NCBI GenBank assembly: GCA_023431205.1
Contig: JAEYXQ010000147.1
Location: 1 to 35,736 of the forward strand
DNA length: 35,736 nucleotides
Source of the DNA: Pseudomonadota bacterium
Lineage (GTDB): Bacteria > Pseudomonadota > Alphaproteobacteria > Rhizobiales > Devosiaceae
Reading direction: 5' to 3'
Position 1 is the stretch's first letter. Each line of letters begins with the position of its first letter. This document shows, piece after piece, positions 22,959 to 31,066 of the stretch. The notes under the pieces were generated by a model that was not told where the DNA came from, did not search any database, and worked only from the letters and a program-made list of their open reading frames with translations. The translations under genes and the position numbers were made by a program.

Positions 22959-24443
22959 CTAAGCCTCCACCACGACCGGTGCTGCGGCCGGGCGCTCCTG
23001 ACCTTCGCCGCGACCGCGGCGGAAGAAGGGAACAAGCAGCAGCACGATGGCAAAGCTCACCACCTGGTACCACAGGGCCAGGGCGGTGGCGTCGGCAAAG
23101 GCGGCATGCTGGCTGGCGCCACCGGCAAAGCCGTTGGCGAGGCGGGTGAAGAAGATCTCGCCCACCAGGGCGACGCCGACAGCGCCACCGATCTGCTGGA
23201 AGGCCTGGAGAGCGCCGGACCCGGCACCGGCATCGCGTGGCGGCACGTTGCGCAGCACCAGCTGGAACAGCGACGAGAAGCCGAGGCCGAGCCCGATACC
23301 GGCAATCAGCAGCGGCGGCAGGAACCACCACGGATCGATGGTGTCGGTGACGGCGGCGACGATGAAGTGCAGCGCGCCGATGCCGATGGTGAGCAAGGTG
23401 GCCGCGGTCGCAAGGCGACTGCGCAGGTAGCGGTTGCCGAAGCGCCCGGCGATGAAGGAGGCAATCAGCACCCCCACCGAGAAGGGAGCGTTGGTGAGCC
23501 CGGACTGGAGCGGGGTGAAATCGAAGCCCGCCTGCAGCAGCAGCGAGATCACCATGAACATGCCCGGGATACCGGAAGCGTAGATGGTGATGACCAGCGC
23601 GCCGAACATGTAGTCGCGATTGGTGATCAGATCGTGGTTCAGCAGCTGTGGCTTGCCCTCGCGGGCACGGCGCGCCGTCCAGAAGACGAAGAGACCGAGG
23701 ACCACGGCACCGGCGGCGATCATGGCGAGGGTCCAGAGCGGCCAGCCATAGGCCCTGCCCTCGACGATCGGGAAGACCACCAGCACGAGGCCGATGGCGC
23801 TGAGGGCGATGCCGACGAAGTCGTTGCTGAGCGAGGCATGGCCGGGCAGGCGCGGGATCAGGAACCATGCCGCCACCAGCGCGGCGATGCCGATCGGTAC
23901 GTTGACGAGGAAGATCGGCTCCCAGTCAAAGCCGAACAGCTGCGCCTCGATCAGCACGCCGCCAAGGATCGGTCCGCAGACCGAGGCGAGGCCGGCAGAA
24001 AGGCCGAACAAGGAGAAGGCCTGACCGCGCTCGTTGGGCGGAAAGGTGACGGTGGCGATGGCCAGCACCTGCGGCGCCATCATAGCGCCGCCGAGACCCT
24101 GGAGCACACGGGCGAAGATCAGGAACTCGATATTGGGCGAGAGCCCGCACAGGGCCGAAGCGGCGGTGAAGGCGGCCATGCCCCACATGAACATGCGGCT
24201 ACCGCCAACGATGTCGCCGATCCGGCCGAAGGGCAGCAGGCCGAGCGCAAAGGCGAGGATGTAGGCGGCGACCACCCATTCTATCTGAGCATCGGTGGCA
24301 CCCAGCCCGTCGCGCATGGACGGCAGGGCGACGTTGACGATGGTCACGTCGATCAGGTTCATGAAATTGGCAATGAGCAGGACCGCCAGCGCCACCCAGC
24401 GGCGCGGGTCGGGTGTCGCCATGGCGGCGTCTGGAGTCGACAT
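22959..24443 (-). CDS. DHA2-family (14-TM) MFS efflux transporter
   Basis: This 494-residue drug:H+ antiporter has about 14 membrane segments. MNLIDVTIVNVALPSM is the DHA2 motif D1 region, GRIGDIVGGSRMFMWG is motif A and RVLQGLGGAMMAPQVLA with SVCGPILGGVLIE marks motifs B and C of the exporters. It is of the EmrB/QacA/LfrA type and likely expels lipophilic cations or other toxic compounds. No adaptor (EmrA) gene is adjacent, so it probably acts alone. The start is ATG 24443. A run of ten C on its coding strand lies about 36 bases upstream. Confidence 0.92.
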   Translation of the reverse strand: MSTPDAAMATPDPRRWVALAVLLIANFMNLIDVTIVNVALPSMRDGLGATDAQIEWVVAAYILAFALGLLPFGRIGDIVGGSRMFMWGMAAFTAASALCGLSPNIEFLIFARVLQGLGGAMMAPQVLAIATVTFPPNERGQAFSLFGLSAGLASVCGPILGGVLIEAQLFGFDWEPIFLVNVPIGIAALVAAWFLIPRLPGHASLSNDFVGIALSAIGLVLVVFPIVEGRAYGWPLWTLAMIAAGAVVLGLFVFWTARRAREGKPQLLNHDLITNRDYMFGALVITIYASGIPGMFMVISLLLQAGFDFTPLQSGLTNAPFSVGVLIASFIAGRFGNRYLRSRLATAATLLTIGIGALHFIVAAVTDTIDPWWFLPPLLIAGIGLGLGFSSLFQLVLRNVPPRDAGAGSGALQAFQQIGGAVGVALVGEIFFTRLANGFAGGASQHAAFADATALALWYQVVSFAIVLLLVPFFRRGRGEGQERPAAAPVVVEA

Positions 24444-24478
24444 CGGTTGGCGCCTCTCGCGCTGTTTCGGCAGCGCCC

Positions 24479-24488
24479 GGGGGGGGGG
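24479..24488. repeat. Ten-base G homopolymer upstream of the efflux gene
   Basis: Ten G in a row lie about 36 bases before the start codon of the DHA2 transporter, in its probable promoter region. Such tracts vary in length by slippage and may alter promoter spacing. They are also frequent sequencing or assembly errors. Confidence 0.4.
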
Positions 24489-24589
24489 CGCGTGATGATC
24501 TGGTAGGTGCGGTATAGGCCGGCAAGTCGGCTGCAGGTTCGGCGACCCTGCTGTCGGCGTATGTCAGTATTCCGTTTTTGCAGCCGAAG

Positions 24590-24922
24590 CTATGCTCGCG
24601 GCCCGAACAGGATCACCGCAGCGCCGGCAAGAACGACCGCGCCGCCGAGAAGATCCCAGCGGTCCGGCAATTGTCGCTCGATCACCGTCAGCCACAGCAG
24701 CGAGGCCGCGACATAGACGCCGCCATAGGCGGCATAGGCGCGCCCGGCGGCATCGGCGGGCGCCAGGGTCAGCAGCCAGGCAAAGGCGGCGAGCAGCACC
24801 AGACCGGGAAGGATCCACCAGGGGGAGTGGCCAAGCCGGAGCCAGGACCAGAAGGCAAAGCAGCCGCCGATCTCGGCGAAAGCGGCAAGCACGTAGACCA
24901 GGGCTGTCGAGGCGATCGGCAT
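24590..24922 (-). CDS. ynfA: YnfA-family small membrane protein (UPF0060)
   Basis: This 110-residue protein is nearly all hydrophobic, with four membrane helices: TALVYVLAAFAEIGGCFAFWSWL, WWILPGLVLLAAFAWLLTL, YGGVYVAASLLWLTVIE and LLGGAVVLAGAAVILFGPR were read as the segments. Motifs LAAFAEIGGCFAFW and the RAYAAYGGVYVAASL core are diagnostic of YnfA, which is related to small multidrug resistance pumps. It lies downstream of no clear partner and diverges from ilvA. The start at 24922 has no good ribosome site. Confidence 0.92.
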   Translation of the reverse strand: MPIASTALVYVLAAFAEIGGCFAFWSWLRLGHSPWWILPGLVLLAAFAWLLTLAPADAAGRAYAAYGGVYVAASLLWLTVIERQLPDRWDLLGGAVVLAGAAVILFGPRA

Positions 24923-24965
24923 CGGTTCGACGTAGCATGCGGCTCACCGCCGGTCAGGGCGAAAC

Positions 24966-24994
24966 TTGACAATCGTCCGGCCCGGGCGTCCTTG
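24966..24994 (+). promoter_or_regulatory. Candidate ilvA promoter
   Basis: A perfect TTGACA (24966-24971) lies 50 bases before ilvA, but the sequence 17 bases later (TCCTTG) is a poor -10. Only the -35 box is convincing. Confidence 0.25.
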
Positions 24995-25020
24995 CCGCGA
25001 AGATCTCGGAAGGGCCCGCC

Positions 25021-26547
25021 ATGCAGGATTATGTCCGCCGCATCCTCACCTCGTCGGTCTATGAAGTGGCCGAGGAAACCCCGCTCGAGCGCATGGAACT
25101 GCTGTCGGCGCGGCTCGGCGCCGATGTGCTGCTCAAGCGCGAGGACCTCCAGCCGGTGTTCTCGTTCAAGATCCGGGGCGCCCACAACCGCATCTCGAAG
25201 CTGACCGCCGAAGAGCGCCGGCGCGGCGTGATCTGCGCTTCGGCGGGCAATCACGCGCAGGGCGTGGCGCTGTCGGCCACACGGCTCGGCATACGGGCGG
25301 TGATCGTGATGCCAACGACCACACCGCTGATCAAGATCGGCGCGGTGCGCAAGCTCGGTGGCGAGGTGGTGCTGTTCGGCGACGGGTTCGACGCCGCCCG
25401 CGCCCATGCCGAGGAACTGGCCGACAGGCACGGTCTGGTGATGGTCCACCCGTTCGACGACCCCGATGTCATCGCCGGACAGGGCACGATCGGGCTCGAA
25501 CTGTTGCGCCAGCATCCCGGCGAGATCGGCGCCATCTACGTGCCGGTGGGCGGCGGCGGGCTGGCGGCGGGCATTGCCGCGATCGTCAAGTTCCTCAACC
25601 CGGCCATCCGGGTTATCGGGGTGGAGCCGGAAGAAGCGGCGAGCATGAAGGCAGCCATTGCCGCAGGACATCCGGTCGCCCTTGACCAGGTGGGCCTCTT
25701 CGCCGACGGCGTGGCGGTGCGGCAGGTGGGCACCGAGACGTTCCGGCTGTGCCGGGAATTGCTGGACGACATCGTCACCGTCACGGCGGATGAAATCTGC
25801 GCGGCGATCAAGGACATTTTCGACGACCACCGCGCCATTGCCGAGCCGGCCGGGGCGCTGGCGCTGGCCGGATTGCGCCGGCAGGTGGAGCAGGGTCTGG
25901 CACCCGGCGGGGCGCTGATCGCGGTCAACTCGGGGGCCAATGTCAATTTCGACCGGTTGCGTTATGTGGCGGAGCGGGCCGAGATCGGCGAGCGTGCCGA
26001 GGCGCTGCTGGCGGTGGAAATTCCCGAGCGGCGCGGCAGCTACCGCGCCTTCATCCGGCTGCTCGGCAATCGTTCCATCACCGAGTTCAACTACCGCTAT
26101 GCGCGCGGCACCACCGCCAAGATCTTTGTCGGGGTAAAGCTGAGCCGGGGCGATGCCGAGAAGCGGGAGATCATCGACCAGCTGACCGGCAACGGCCTTG
26201 CCGTCACCGACATGACCGACAACGAGGTCGCCAAGCTCCACGCGCGCCACATGGTGGGCGGCCGGGTGGACGGGCTCGACCACGAGACGGTGTTCCGCTT
26301 CCAGTTCCCGGAGCGGCCGGGGGCGCTGCTGAAGTTCCTCGAAGGGCTGAACGATGCCTGGAACATTACCCTGTTCCACTACCGCAACCACGGCGCCGAC
26401 TACGGGCGGGTGCTGGTGGGGGTGGAAGTGCCGGAGCCGACGCGCGGCGACTTCCTCGCCCATGTGGAGGCCATCGGCTTCCCCTATTGGGAAGAAACGG
26501 ACAATCCGGCGTACCGCATGTTCCTTGATCGTGCCCGCACCCCCTGA
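25021..26547 (+). CDS. ilvA: Threonine ammonia-lyase, biosynthetic type
   Basis: IlvA is a PLP enzyme that converts threonine to 2-oxobutanoate and ammonia, the first step to isoleucine. The 508-residue protein shows the PLP lysine in FSFKIRGAHNRI (Lys50), the substrate loop SAGNHAQG, the phosphate-binding GGGGLAAGIAA, and a C-terminal regulatory part from about 330 with two ACT-like repeats (RGSYRAFIRLLGNRSITEFNYR, then ERPGALLKFLEGL). Two ACT-like domains identify the isoleucine-inhibited form. The start ATG 25021 has GGAAGGG about 5 bases upstream. It stands alone between ynfA and a secreted protein gene. Confidence 0.95.
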   Translation: MQDYVRRILTSSVYEVAEETPLERMELLSARLGADVLLKREDLQPVFSFKIRGAHNRISKLTAEERRRGVICASAGNHAQGVALSATRLGIRAVIVMPTTTPLIKIGAVRKLGGEVVLFGDGFDAARAHAEELADRHGLVMVHPFDDPDVIAGQGTIGLELLRQHPGEIGAIYVPVGGGGLAAGIAAIVKFLNPAIRVIGVEPEEAASMKAAIAAGHPVALDQVGLFADGVAVRQVGTETFRLCRELLDDIVTVTADEICAAIKDIFDDHRAIAEPAGALALAGLRRQVEQGLAPGGALIAVNSGANVNFDRLRYVAERAEIGERAEALLAVEIPERRGSYRAFIRLLGNRSITEFNYRYARGTTAKIFVGVKLSRGDAEKREIIDQLTGNGLAVTDMTDNEVAKLHARHMVGGRVDGLDHETVFRFQFPERPGALLKFLEGLNDAWNITLFHYRNHGADYGRVLVGVEVPEPTRGDFLAHVEAIGFPYWEETDNPAYRMFLDRARTP

Positions 26548-26604
26548 ATGGGTGGGGTCGTCACCCTGCTGCGAAAGCATTATCCCGGCATAAACCGCAA
26601 TGAG

Positions 26605-26636
26605 CCCGCCGGATCGATTTCGGCGGGATTGTATTG
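26605..26636 (+). terminator. Candidate terminator after ilvA
   Basis: CCCGCCG (26605-26611) and CGGCGGG (26621-26627) form 7-base arms with a 9-base loop, followed by ATTGTATT. The T tract is weak. It lies 58 bases after the ilvA stop. Confidence 0.4.
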
Positions 26637-26730
26637 CAATTGCATGGCCACGACGCCATCTCGGCCATTCGGCCAAGACAATCAACCAGGCGCACGTCCC
26701 ATCAGGGACGAACCCTCCGGAGGACTTTGC

Positions 26731-27969
26731 ATGTCGACCACCAAGACCATCCAACTGCTGCTTCTGAGCGGTGTCGCCGCTGCGGCGCTTTCCGCGCCCG
26801 CCAGCGCGCTCGAGGCGCAGGCCTTTGTGGATCGCGTTGCCGAAGTCTACCGCACCATGGGCTATGAGCTCAGCTTCGGCGAGGCCACGCTCGACGGTGA
26901 TACCGTCACGGTCGACGGCGTCACCGTGGAAATGACGGGCATGGACGGCGAGCCGATGGAGATCGACACCACCCTCACCTTCAGCGGCGTCCGCGAAACC
27001 GAGGACGGCACCTATTGGGCCGATGAGTTGACGGTGCCCGACGTCGACACGGTGTTCACCACCGAGGAAGACGATGCCGAAGGCCGCGTGACCCTCTCCG
27101 ACATTCGCATCGAGAGCCTCTACTTCCCGGCTGGCGACAGCGCCTCGGCGCTTGCCCAGGTGCAGAGCTTTGCGGCGGCCTCCACCGGTCCGCTCAGCCT
27201 GTTCCGCAATGGCGAGGAAGTGGTGCGTGTCGACTCGATGGAAGCGCGCTCGACCTTCAGCCCCGAGCAGGGCAGTGCCGAGCTGAGCGATGTGGAGTCG
27301 ACCTTCACCATCAGCGGCATCTGGGCCGACCTGTCCACCGTCAGCGAGGAAGACCCCGAATCCGGCGCGGTGATCGAGCAGCTCGGCCTGACCGAACTCA
27401 ATGGCAATGTCAGCCAGCATACGACCTGGTCGATGGCCGACGGCCACATGGTGATGGACGAGTTCCTGATCGACTTCGACGACGTGGGCGCGCTCGACCT
27501 CACCTTCGACATCACCGGCTTCACTCCCGGGGTGCTGGACCAGATCTACGCCATGCAGGCGCAGATGGGCGACGGCAGCGAGATGAGCGAAGAACAGGCG
27601 CAGGCACAGATGATGGCCGGCATGGCGCTGATGCAGGGCGTCAACATCGTCTCCGTGGCGATCCGCTACGACGACGCTTCGCTCGCCAGTTCGCTGCTCG
27701 ACTACTTCGCCGAAGACGCCGGCACCGATCGCGCGACCTTTGTGGAGGGCCTCAAGCAGCAATTGCCGCTGATGCTCGCCGGTGTCGGCATTCCGGCGCT
27801 CAACGACCTCATCGTGCCGCCGGTGTCCGCCTTTCTCGACGATCCGCAGAGCCTCGAGATCGCGGCACGTCCGGCCTCGCCGACTTCGCTGCTGGTGCTG
27901 ATGGCCGCGGCTGCCAACCCGGCCGGGCTGATCCCGGCCCTGGGACTGACAGTCACCGCCAACCAGTAA
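26731..27969 (+). CDS. Secreted acidic protein of unknown function
   Basis: The family was not recognised. The 412-residue protein has a signal peptide (MSTTKTIQLLLLSGVAAAALSAPASA) and a very acidic mature part rich in Thr and Ser. Stretches such as TLDGDTVTVDGVTVEMTGMDG, SGVRETEDGTYWADELTVPDVDT, and DFDDVGALDLTFDITGF read as alternating beta strands, with a Met/Gln-rich stretch (EMSEEQAQAQMMAGMALMQG) near 285-305 and a hydrophobic C-terminus that may insert in a membrane. This suggests a periplasmic or outer-membrane-linked beta-rich protein. The start is ATG 26731 with GGAGGA 7 bases upstream; a small hairpin (CGTCCC-ATCA-GGGACG) lies at 26694-26709. It has its own terminator. Confidence 0.8.
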   Translation: MSTTKTIQLLLLSGVAAAALSAPASALEAQAFVDRVAEVYRTMGYELSFGEATLDGDTVTVDGVTVEMTGMDGEPMEIDTTLTFSGVRETEDGTYWADELTVPDVDTVFTTEEDDAEGRVTLSDIRIESLYFPAGDSASALAQVQSFAAASTGPLSLFRNGEEVVRVDSMEARSTFSPEQGSAELSDVESTFTISGIWADLSTVSEEDPESGAVIEQLGLTELNGNVSQHTTWSMADGHMVMDEFLIDFDDVGALDLTFDITGFTPGVLDQIYAMQAQMGDGSEMSEEQAQAQMMAGMALMQGVNIVSVAIRYDDASLASSLLDYFAEDAGTDRATFVEGLKQQLPLMLAGVGIPALNDLIVPPVSAFLDDPQSLEIAARPASPTSLLVLMAAAANPAGLIPALGLTVTANQ

Positions 27970-27976
27970 GCCTATC

Positions 27977-28009
27977 GAGAGCCGCCCCAGGGGCGGCTCT
28001 CCCATTATT
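27977..28009 (+). terminator. Terminator of the secreted-protein gene
   Basis: GAGAGCCGCCC (27977-27987) and GGGCGGCTCTC (27991-28001) form a perfect 11-bp stem with a CAG loop, followed by ATTATTT. The U tract is short, but the stem is strong. Confidence 0.75.
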
Positions 28010-28029
28010 TAAGAGAATTTTTCGCCCCG

Positions 28030-28752
28030 ATGCGGCACACTGGCCGCATGAACGCTCTGACCCCGCCCGTTGTCCGCTCCCTCCGCCACGTGACCGACTG
28101 GGTGTTCGATCTCGACAACACCCTCTACCCGCGCACCTGCAACCTGTTCGCGCAGATCGACGTACGGATCACCGAATATGTCATGGACCTGACCCGGCTC
28201 GACTTCGCCGGGGCGCGGGAACTGCAGAAGAGCTACTATCGCGAGTACGGCACGACGCTGAACGGGCTGATGCAGCGGCACAAGGTGGATCCGGACCATT
28301 TCCTCACCACGGTGCACGCCATCGACTACACCCCGGTCGATGCCCATCCCGACCTAGTCGAGGCGATCCGGAGCCTGCCGGGACGCAAGTTCATCCTGAC
28401 CAATGGCGATACGGGCCATGCGCGCTCGGTGCTGCGGCGGCTGGGCGGCGACGAGTTGTTCGAACACGTGCACGACATCCGCGCCATGACCTTCGTGCCC
28501 AAGCCGCATCGCGAGGCCTATGACGGGTTCTTTGCCACCCACGGCATAGACCCCAACAGCGCGGTGATGTTCGACGACCTCGAAAAGAATCTGGTGGTGC
28601 CGCACGAGGTCGGCATGTCGACCGTGCAGGTGGTGGCCAGCGAGGATTTCAAGCACGAGCAGGTGGAAGCCTGGGAACTGGGCCGGGCCAGCGGGCCGCA
28701 TGTCCACCACGTGACCGACAACCTGGCGCAGTTCCTCCGCGAGCTGCCGTGA
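28030..28752 (+). CDS. HAD-family pyrimidine 5'-nucleotidase
   Basis: This 240-residue HAD-superfamily hydrolase has motif I DWVFDLDNTLYP with both catalytic Asp residues, motif II FILTNGD, motif III Lys in FVPKPHREAYDGF, and motif IV VMFDDLEKNLVVP. The DNTLYP form and the length match the pyrimidine 5'-nucleotidase (SDT1/YjjG-like) group, which dephosphorylates UMP, CMP or related nucleotides. ATG 28030 is used, but ATG 28048 is also possible, and neither has a good ribosome site. The ABC exporter gene begins 37 bases later and may be cotranscribed. Confidence 0.88.
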   Translation: MRHTGRMNALTPPVVRSLRHVTDWVFDLDNTLYPRTCNLFAQIDVRITEYVMDLTRLDFAGARELQKSYYREYGTTLNGLMQRHKVDPDHFLTTVHAIDYTPVDAHPDLVEAIRSLPGRKFILTNGDTGHARSVLRRLGGDELFEHVHDIRAMTFVPKPHREAYDGFFATHGIDPNSAVMFDDLEKNLVVPHEVGMSTVQVVASEDFKHEQVEAWELGRASGPHVHHVTDNLAQFLRELP

Positions 28753-28789
28753 TATTCCCGCCGGCTGCGGCAGGCGCTACTATCGGCCC

Positions 28790-30667
28790 ATGACCGATCT
28801 TCCCGGGCGCCGCCCGCCGCCCTCGCCGGAATCCGCGCCTTCCGTCCGCGAGCAGTTCCAGAACCTCCGCCTCCTGGGGCGCCTGCTGGTGCAGATCTGG
28901 CGCACCAGCCCGGCGATGACCGTTGCCACTGTGCTGCTGCGCATCGTTGCGGCGCTGCAGCCGATCGCCATGCTCTATGTCGGCAAGCTGATCATCGACG
29001 AGGTGGTGCGGCTGAGCGGCATCACCGCGCCGGGGCCGGAGTTTGCCGACTGGTGGGCGAGCGGCGTGCTGACCACGCTGACGTGGCTGATCGTGATTGA
29101 GCTGGTGCTGGTGATCGGGCTCGACATCGTCAACCGCGCCATGGGGCTGGTCGACTCGATCCTGAGCGAACTCCATTCCAACCAGATGAGCATCGAGCTG
29201 ATGGCGCATGCGGCGCGGCTCGACCTCCGCCATTTCGAATCGGCGGAATACCAGGACCGGCTGGAGCGGGCGCGGCGGCAGGCGGCGGGGCGCAATGCGC
29301 TGCTGTCGGTGATGTTCGGGCAGGCGCAGAACATCGTGACTGTGGCCACCCTCGCGGCGGGCCTCTTCGTTTATGCGCCGTGGCTGATCCTGCTGCTGCC
29401 GATCTCGTTCATGCCGGCGGTGCTGGGGGAGGCCCGGTTCAACCAGCTGGCCTACTGGCTGTCGCGCTGGCGGACGCCGGAGCGGCGCGAGCTCGAATAT
29501 ATCCGCTATGTCGGGGCGACGCCGGAGACGGCCAAGGAGATCAAGCTGTTCGGGCTGGGCGGGTTCCTGGTCGAGCGCTTCCGCAATCTGGCCCACAGCA
29601 TCTTCCTCGAGAACACGCGCGTCGCCCGTCAGCGGGCATTCTGGGGCGCGCTGTTCGCCGCGATTTCGACGCTGACCTACTATGGCGCCTATGGCTTCAT
29701 CGTCTGGCGGACGGTGACGGGGGACTTCACCATCGGCGACCTGGCGTTCCTCTCCGGCTCGTTCCTGCGGCTCAACGGGTTGTTCCAGGCGATCCTGCTC
29801 GGGTTCACGCAGGTGGCGGCACAGTCGATGTATTTGGATGACCTGTTCTCGTTCTTCGAGATCCAGCCCAGCATCCTCTCGCCGGATGCGCCAAAGGCGT
29901 TTCCGGTGCCGATCCGGTCCGGCATCCGCTTCGAGAATGTCGGCTTTCGCTATCCCGACACCGACACCTGGGCGGTGCGCAACCTCAGCTTCTCGCTCAA
30001 TGCCGGCGAGACGCTGGCGCTGGTGGGGGAGAACGGGGCAGGCAAGACCACCATCGTCAAGCTGCTCACCCGCCTCTATGACCCGGACGAGGGGCGCGTC
30101 ACCATCGATGGCATCGACCTGCGCGAGCTGTCGCTCGAGGACATCCACTCCCATGTCGGCGTGATCTTCCAGGACTTCATCCGCTATTCGCTGACGGCGC
30201 GCGAGAATATCGGGGTCGGTCGCATCGAGGCGGCGGGGGACCAGCAGCGGATCGAGACGGCGGCAGAGCAGAGCCTTGCCGACAGCGTCATCGACAAGCT
30301 GCCGCAGGGCTACGACCAGCAGCTTGGCAGGCTGTTCAAGCAGGGGCGCGACCTGTCGGGCGGGGAATGGCAGAAGGTGGCGATCGCGCGAGCCTATATG
30401 CGCAGCGCCGACATCCTGATCCTCGACGAACCCACGGCGGCGCTCGATGCCAAGGCGGAGGCGGAGGTATTCTCCCGCTTCAAGGGCCTGGCGACGGGCC
30501 GGACGGCGCTGATCATCTCGCACCGGTTCTCGACCGTGCGCATGGCCGACCGCATCCTGGTGCTCGAGGCCGGCGGAATTCTGGAAGCCGGCACCCATGC
30601 GGAGCTGGTGGCGCTGGGCGGGCGCTATGCCGAACTGTTCGAGCTGCAGGCGGCGGGGTACCGATGA
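28790..30667 (+). CDS. ABC-type exporter half-transporter (membrane plus ATPase domains)
   Basis: This 625-residue type I exporter has an N-terminal membrane domain with about six segments (about 45-65, 90-120, 183-205, 285-312, 320-345 and others) and a C-terminal ATPase domain from about 385. Walker A is GENGAGKTT (about 413), the signature LSGGEWQKVAIAR (about 521), and Walker B DILILDEPTAALDA (about 541), with a switch His in IISHRFSTVR. It should function as a homodimer. The substrate is unknown: such exporters carry lipids, peptides, drugs or metal-thiol conjugates. Its stop overlaps the start of an ArsR regulator with a metal-site motif, which hints at a metal-related cargo. Confidence 0.92.
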   Translation: MTDLPGRRPPPSPESAPSVREQFQNLRLLGRLLVQIWRTSPAMTVATVLLRIVAALQPIAMLYVGKLIIDEVVRLSGITAPGPEFADWWASGVLTTLTWLIVIELVLVIGLDIVNRAMGLVDSILSELHSNQMSIELMAHAARLDLRHFESAEYQDRLERARRQAAGRNALLSVMFGQAQNIVTVATLAAGLFVYAPWLILLLPISFMPAVLGEARFNQLAYWLSRWRTPERRELEYIRYVGATPETAKEIKLFGLGGFLVERFRNLAHSIFLENTRVARQRAFWGALFAAISTLTYYGAYGFIVWRTVTGDFTIGDLAFLSGSFLRLNGLFQAILLGFTQVAAQSMYLDDLFSFFEIQPSILSPDAPKAFPVPIRSGIRFENVGFRYPDTDTWAVRNLSFSLNAGETLALVGENGAGKTTIVKLLTRLYDPDEGRVTIDGIDLRELSLEDIHSHVGVIFQDFIRYSLTARENIGVGRIEAAGDQQRIETAAEQSLADSVIDKLPQGYDQQLGRLFKQGRDLSGGEWQKVAIARAYMRSADILILDEPTAALDAKAEAEVFSRFKGLATGRTALIISHRFSTVRMADRILVLEAGGILEAGTHAELVALGGRYAELFELQAAGYR

Positions 30668-30990
30668 GCAGCAGCATGCGCCAGCCCAGCGACGGCGACA
30701 TCGCCGTGATCGCCGAGACCTACCGGCTGCTTGGGGATCCGACGCGCCTCAGGGTGCTCTTGGCCTGCCTCGATGGCCCCATTTCGGTGGGGGACATCGC
30801 GGCACGGACCGGCGCCTCGCAGTCGCTGGTCAGCCACCATCTGCGCCTGTTGCGCGGGGCCCGGCTGGTGCGCGGCACGCGCCGCACCAAGCAGGTGTTC
30901 TACGAGCTGAACGATGCCCATATCGCCCGCATGCTGGTCGACATGGTGGACCATGTGGGCGAGGAGCCGGCCGAACTCGCCGACGAGTAG
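30664..30990 (+). CDS. ArsR/SmtB-family regulator with an alpha5 metal site
   Basis: This 108-residue winged-helix repressor has the recognition helix region ASQSLVSHHLRLLRGARLVRG. The C-terminal helix reads DAHIARMLVDMVDHVGEE, which exactly fits the alpha5 metal-site pattern Asp-x-His-x10-His-x2-Glu (Asp84, His86, His97, Glu100), as in SmtB and CzrA zinc sensors. The ELCVCDL alpha3 cysteine motif of lead and arsenic sensors is absent. Zn(II), Co(II) or Ni(II) sensing is therefore likely, but not proven. ATG at 30664 overlaps the exporter stop as ATGA, so the two are coupled. No clear 12-2-12 operator was seen upstream of the operon. Confidence 0.9.
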   Translation: MSSSMRQPSDGDIAVIAETYRLLGDPTRLRVLLACLDGPISVGDIAARTGASQSLVSHHLRLLRGARLVRGTRRTKQVFYELNDAHIARMLVDMVDHVGEEPAELADE

Positions 30991-31066
30991 CGCGACGAAG
31001 CACCCAGTGGTGCGGCGCCGCAGTCTGCACTAGCCTCGGTTCACCAACCGCATCTGGGTACCCGTC

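Noticed and set aside
24769..28005. A 1078-codon open frame on the minus strand
   Set aside because: It runs antisense through ynfA, ilvA and the secreted-protein gene, all of which have clear protein families or signal peptides. Its composition (His-, Arg-, Gly-rich) is that of a GC-rich shadow frame.
28649..30598. A 649-codon minus-strand frame
   Set aside because: Antisense to the ABC exporter, with no recognisable domain and shadow-type composition.
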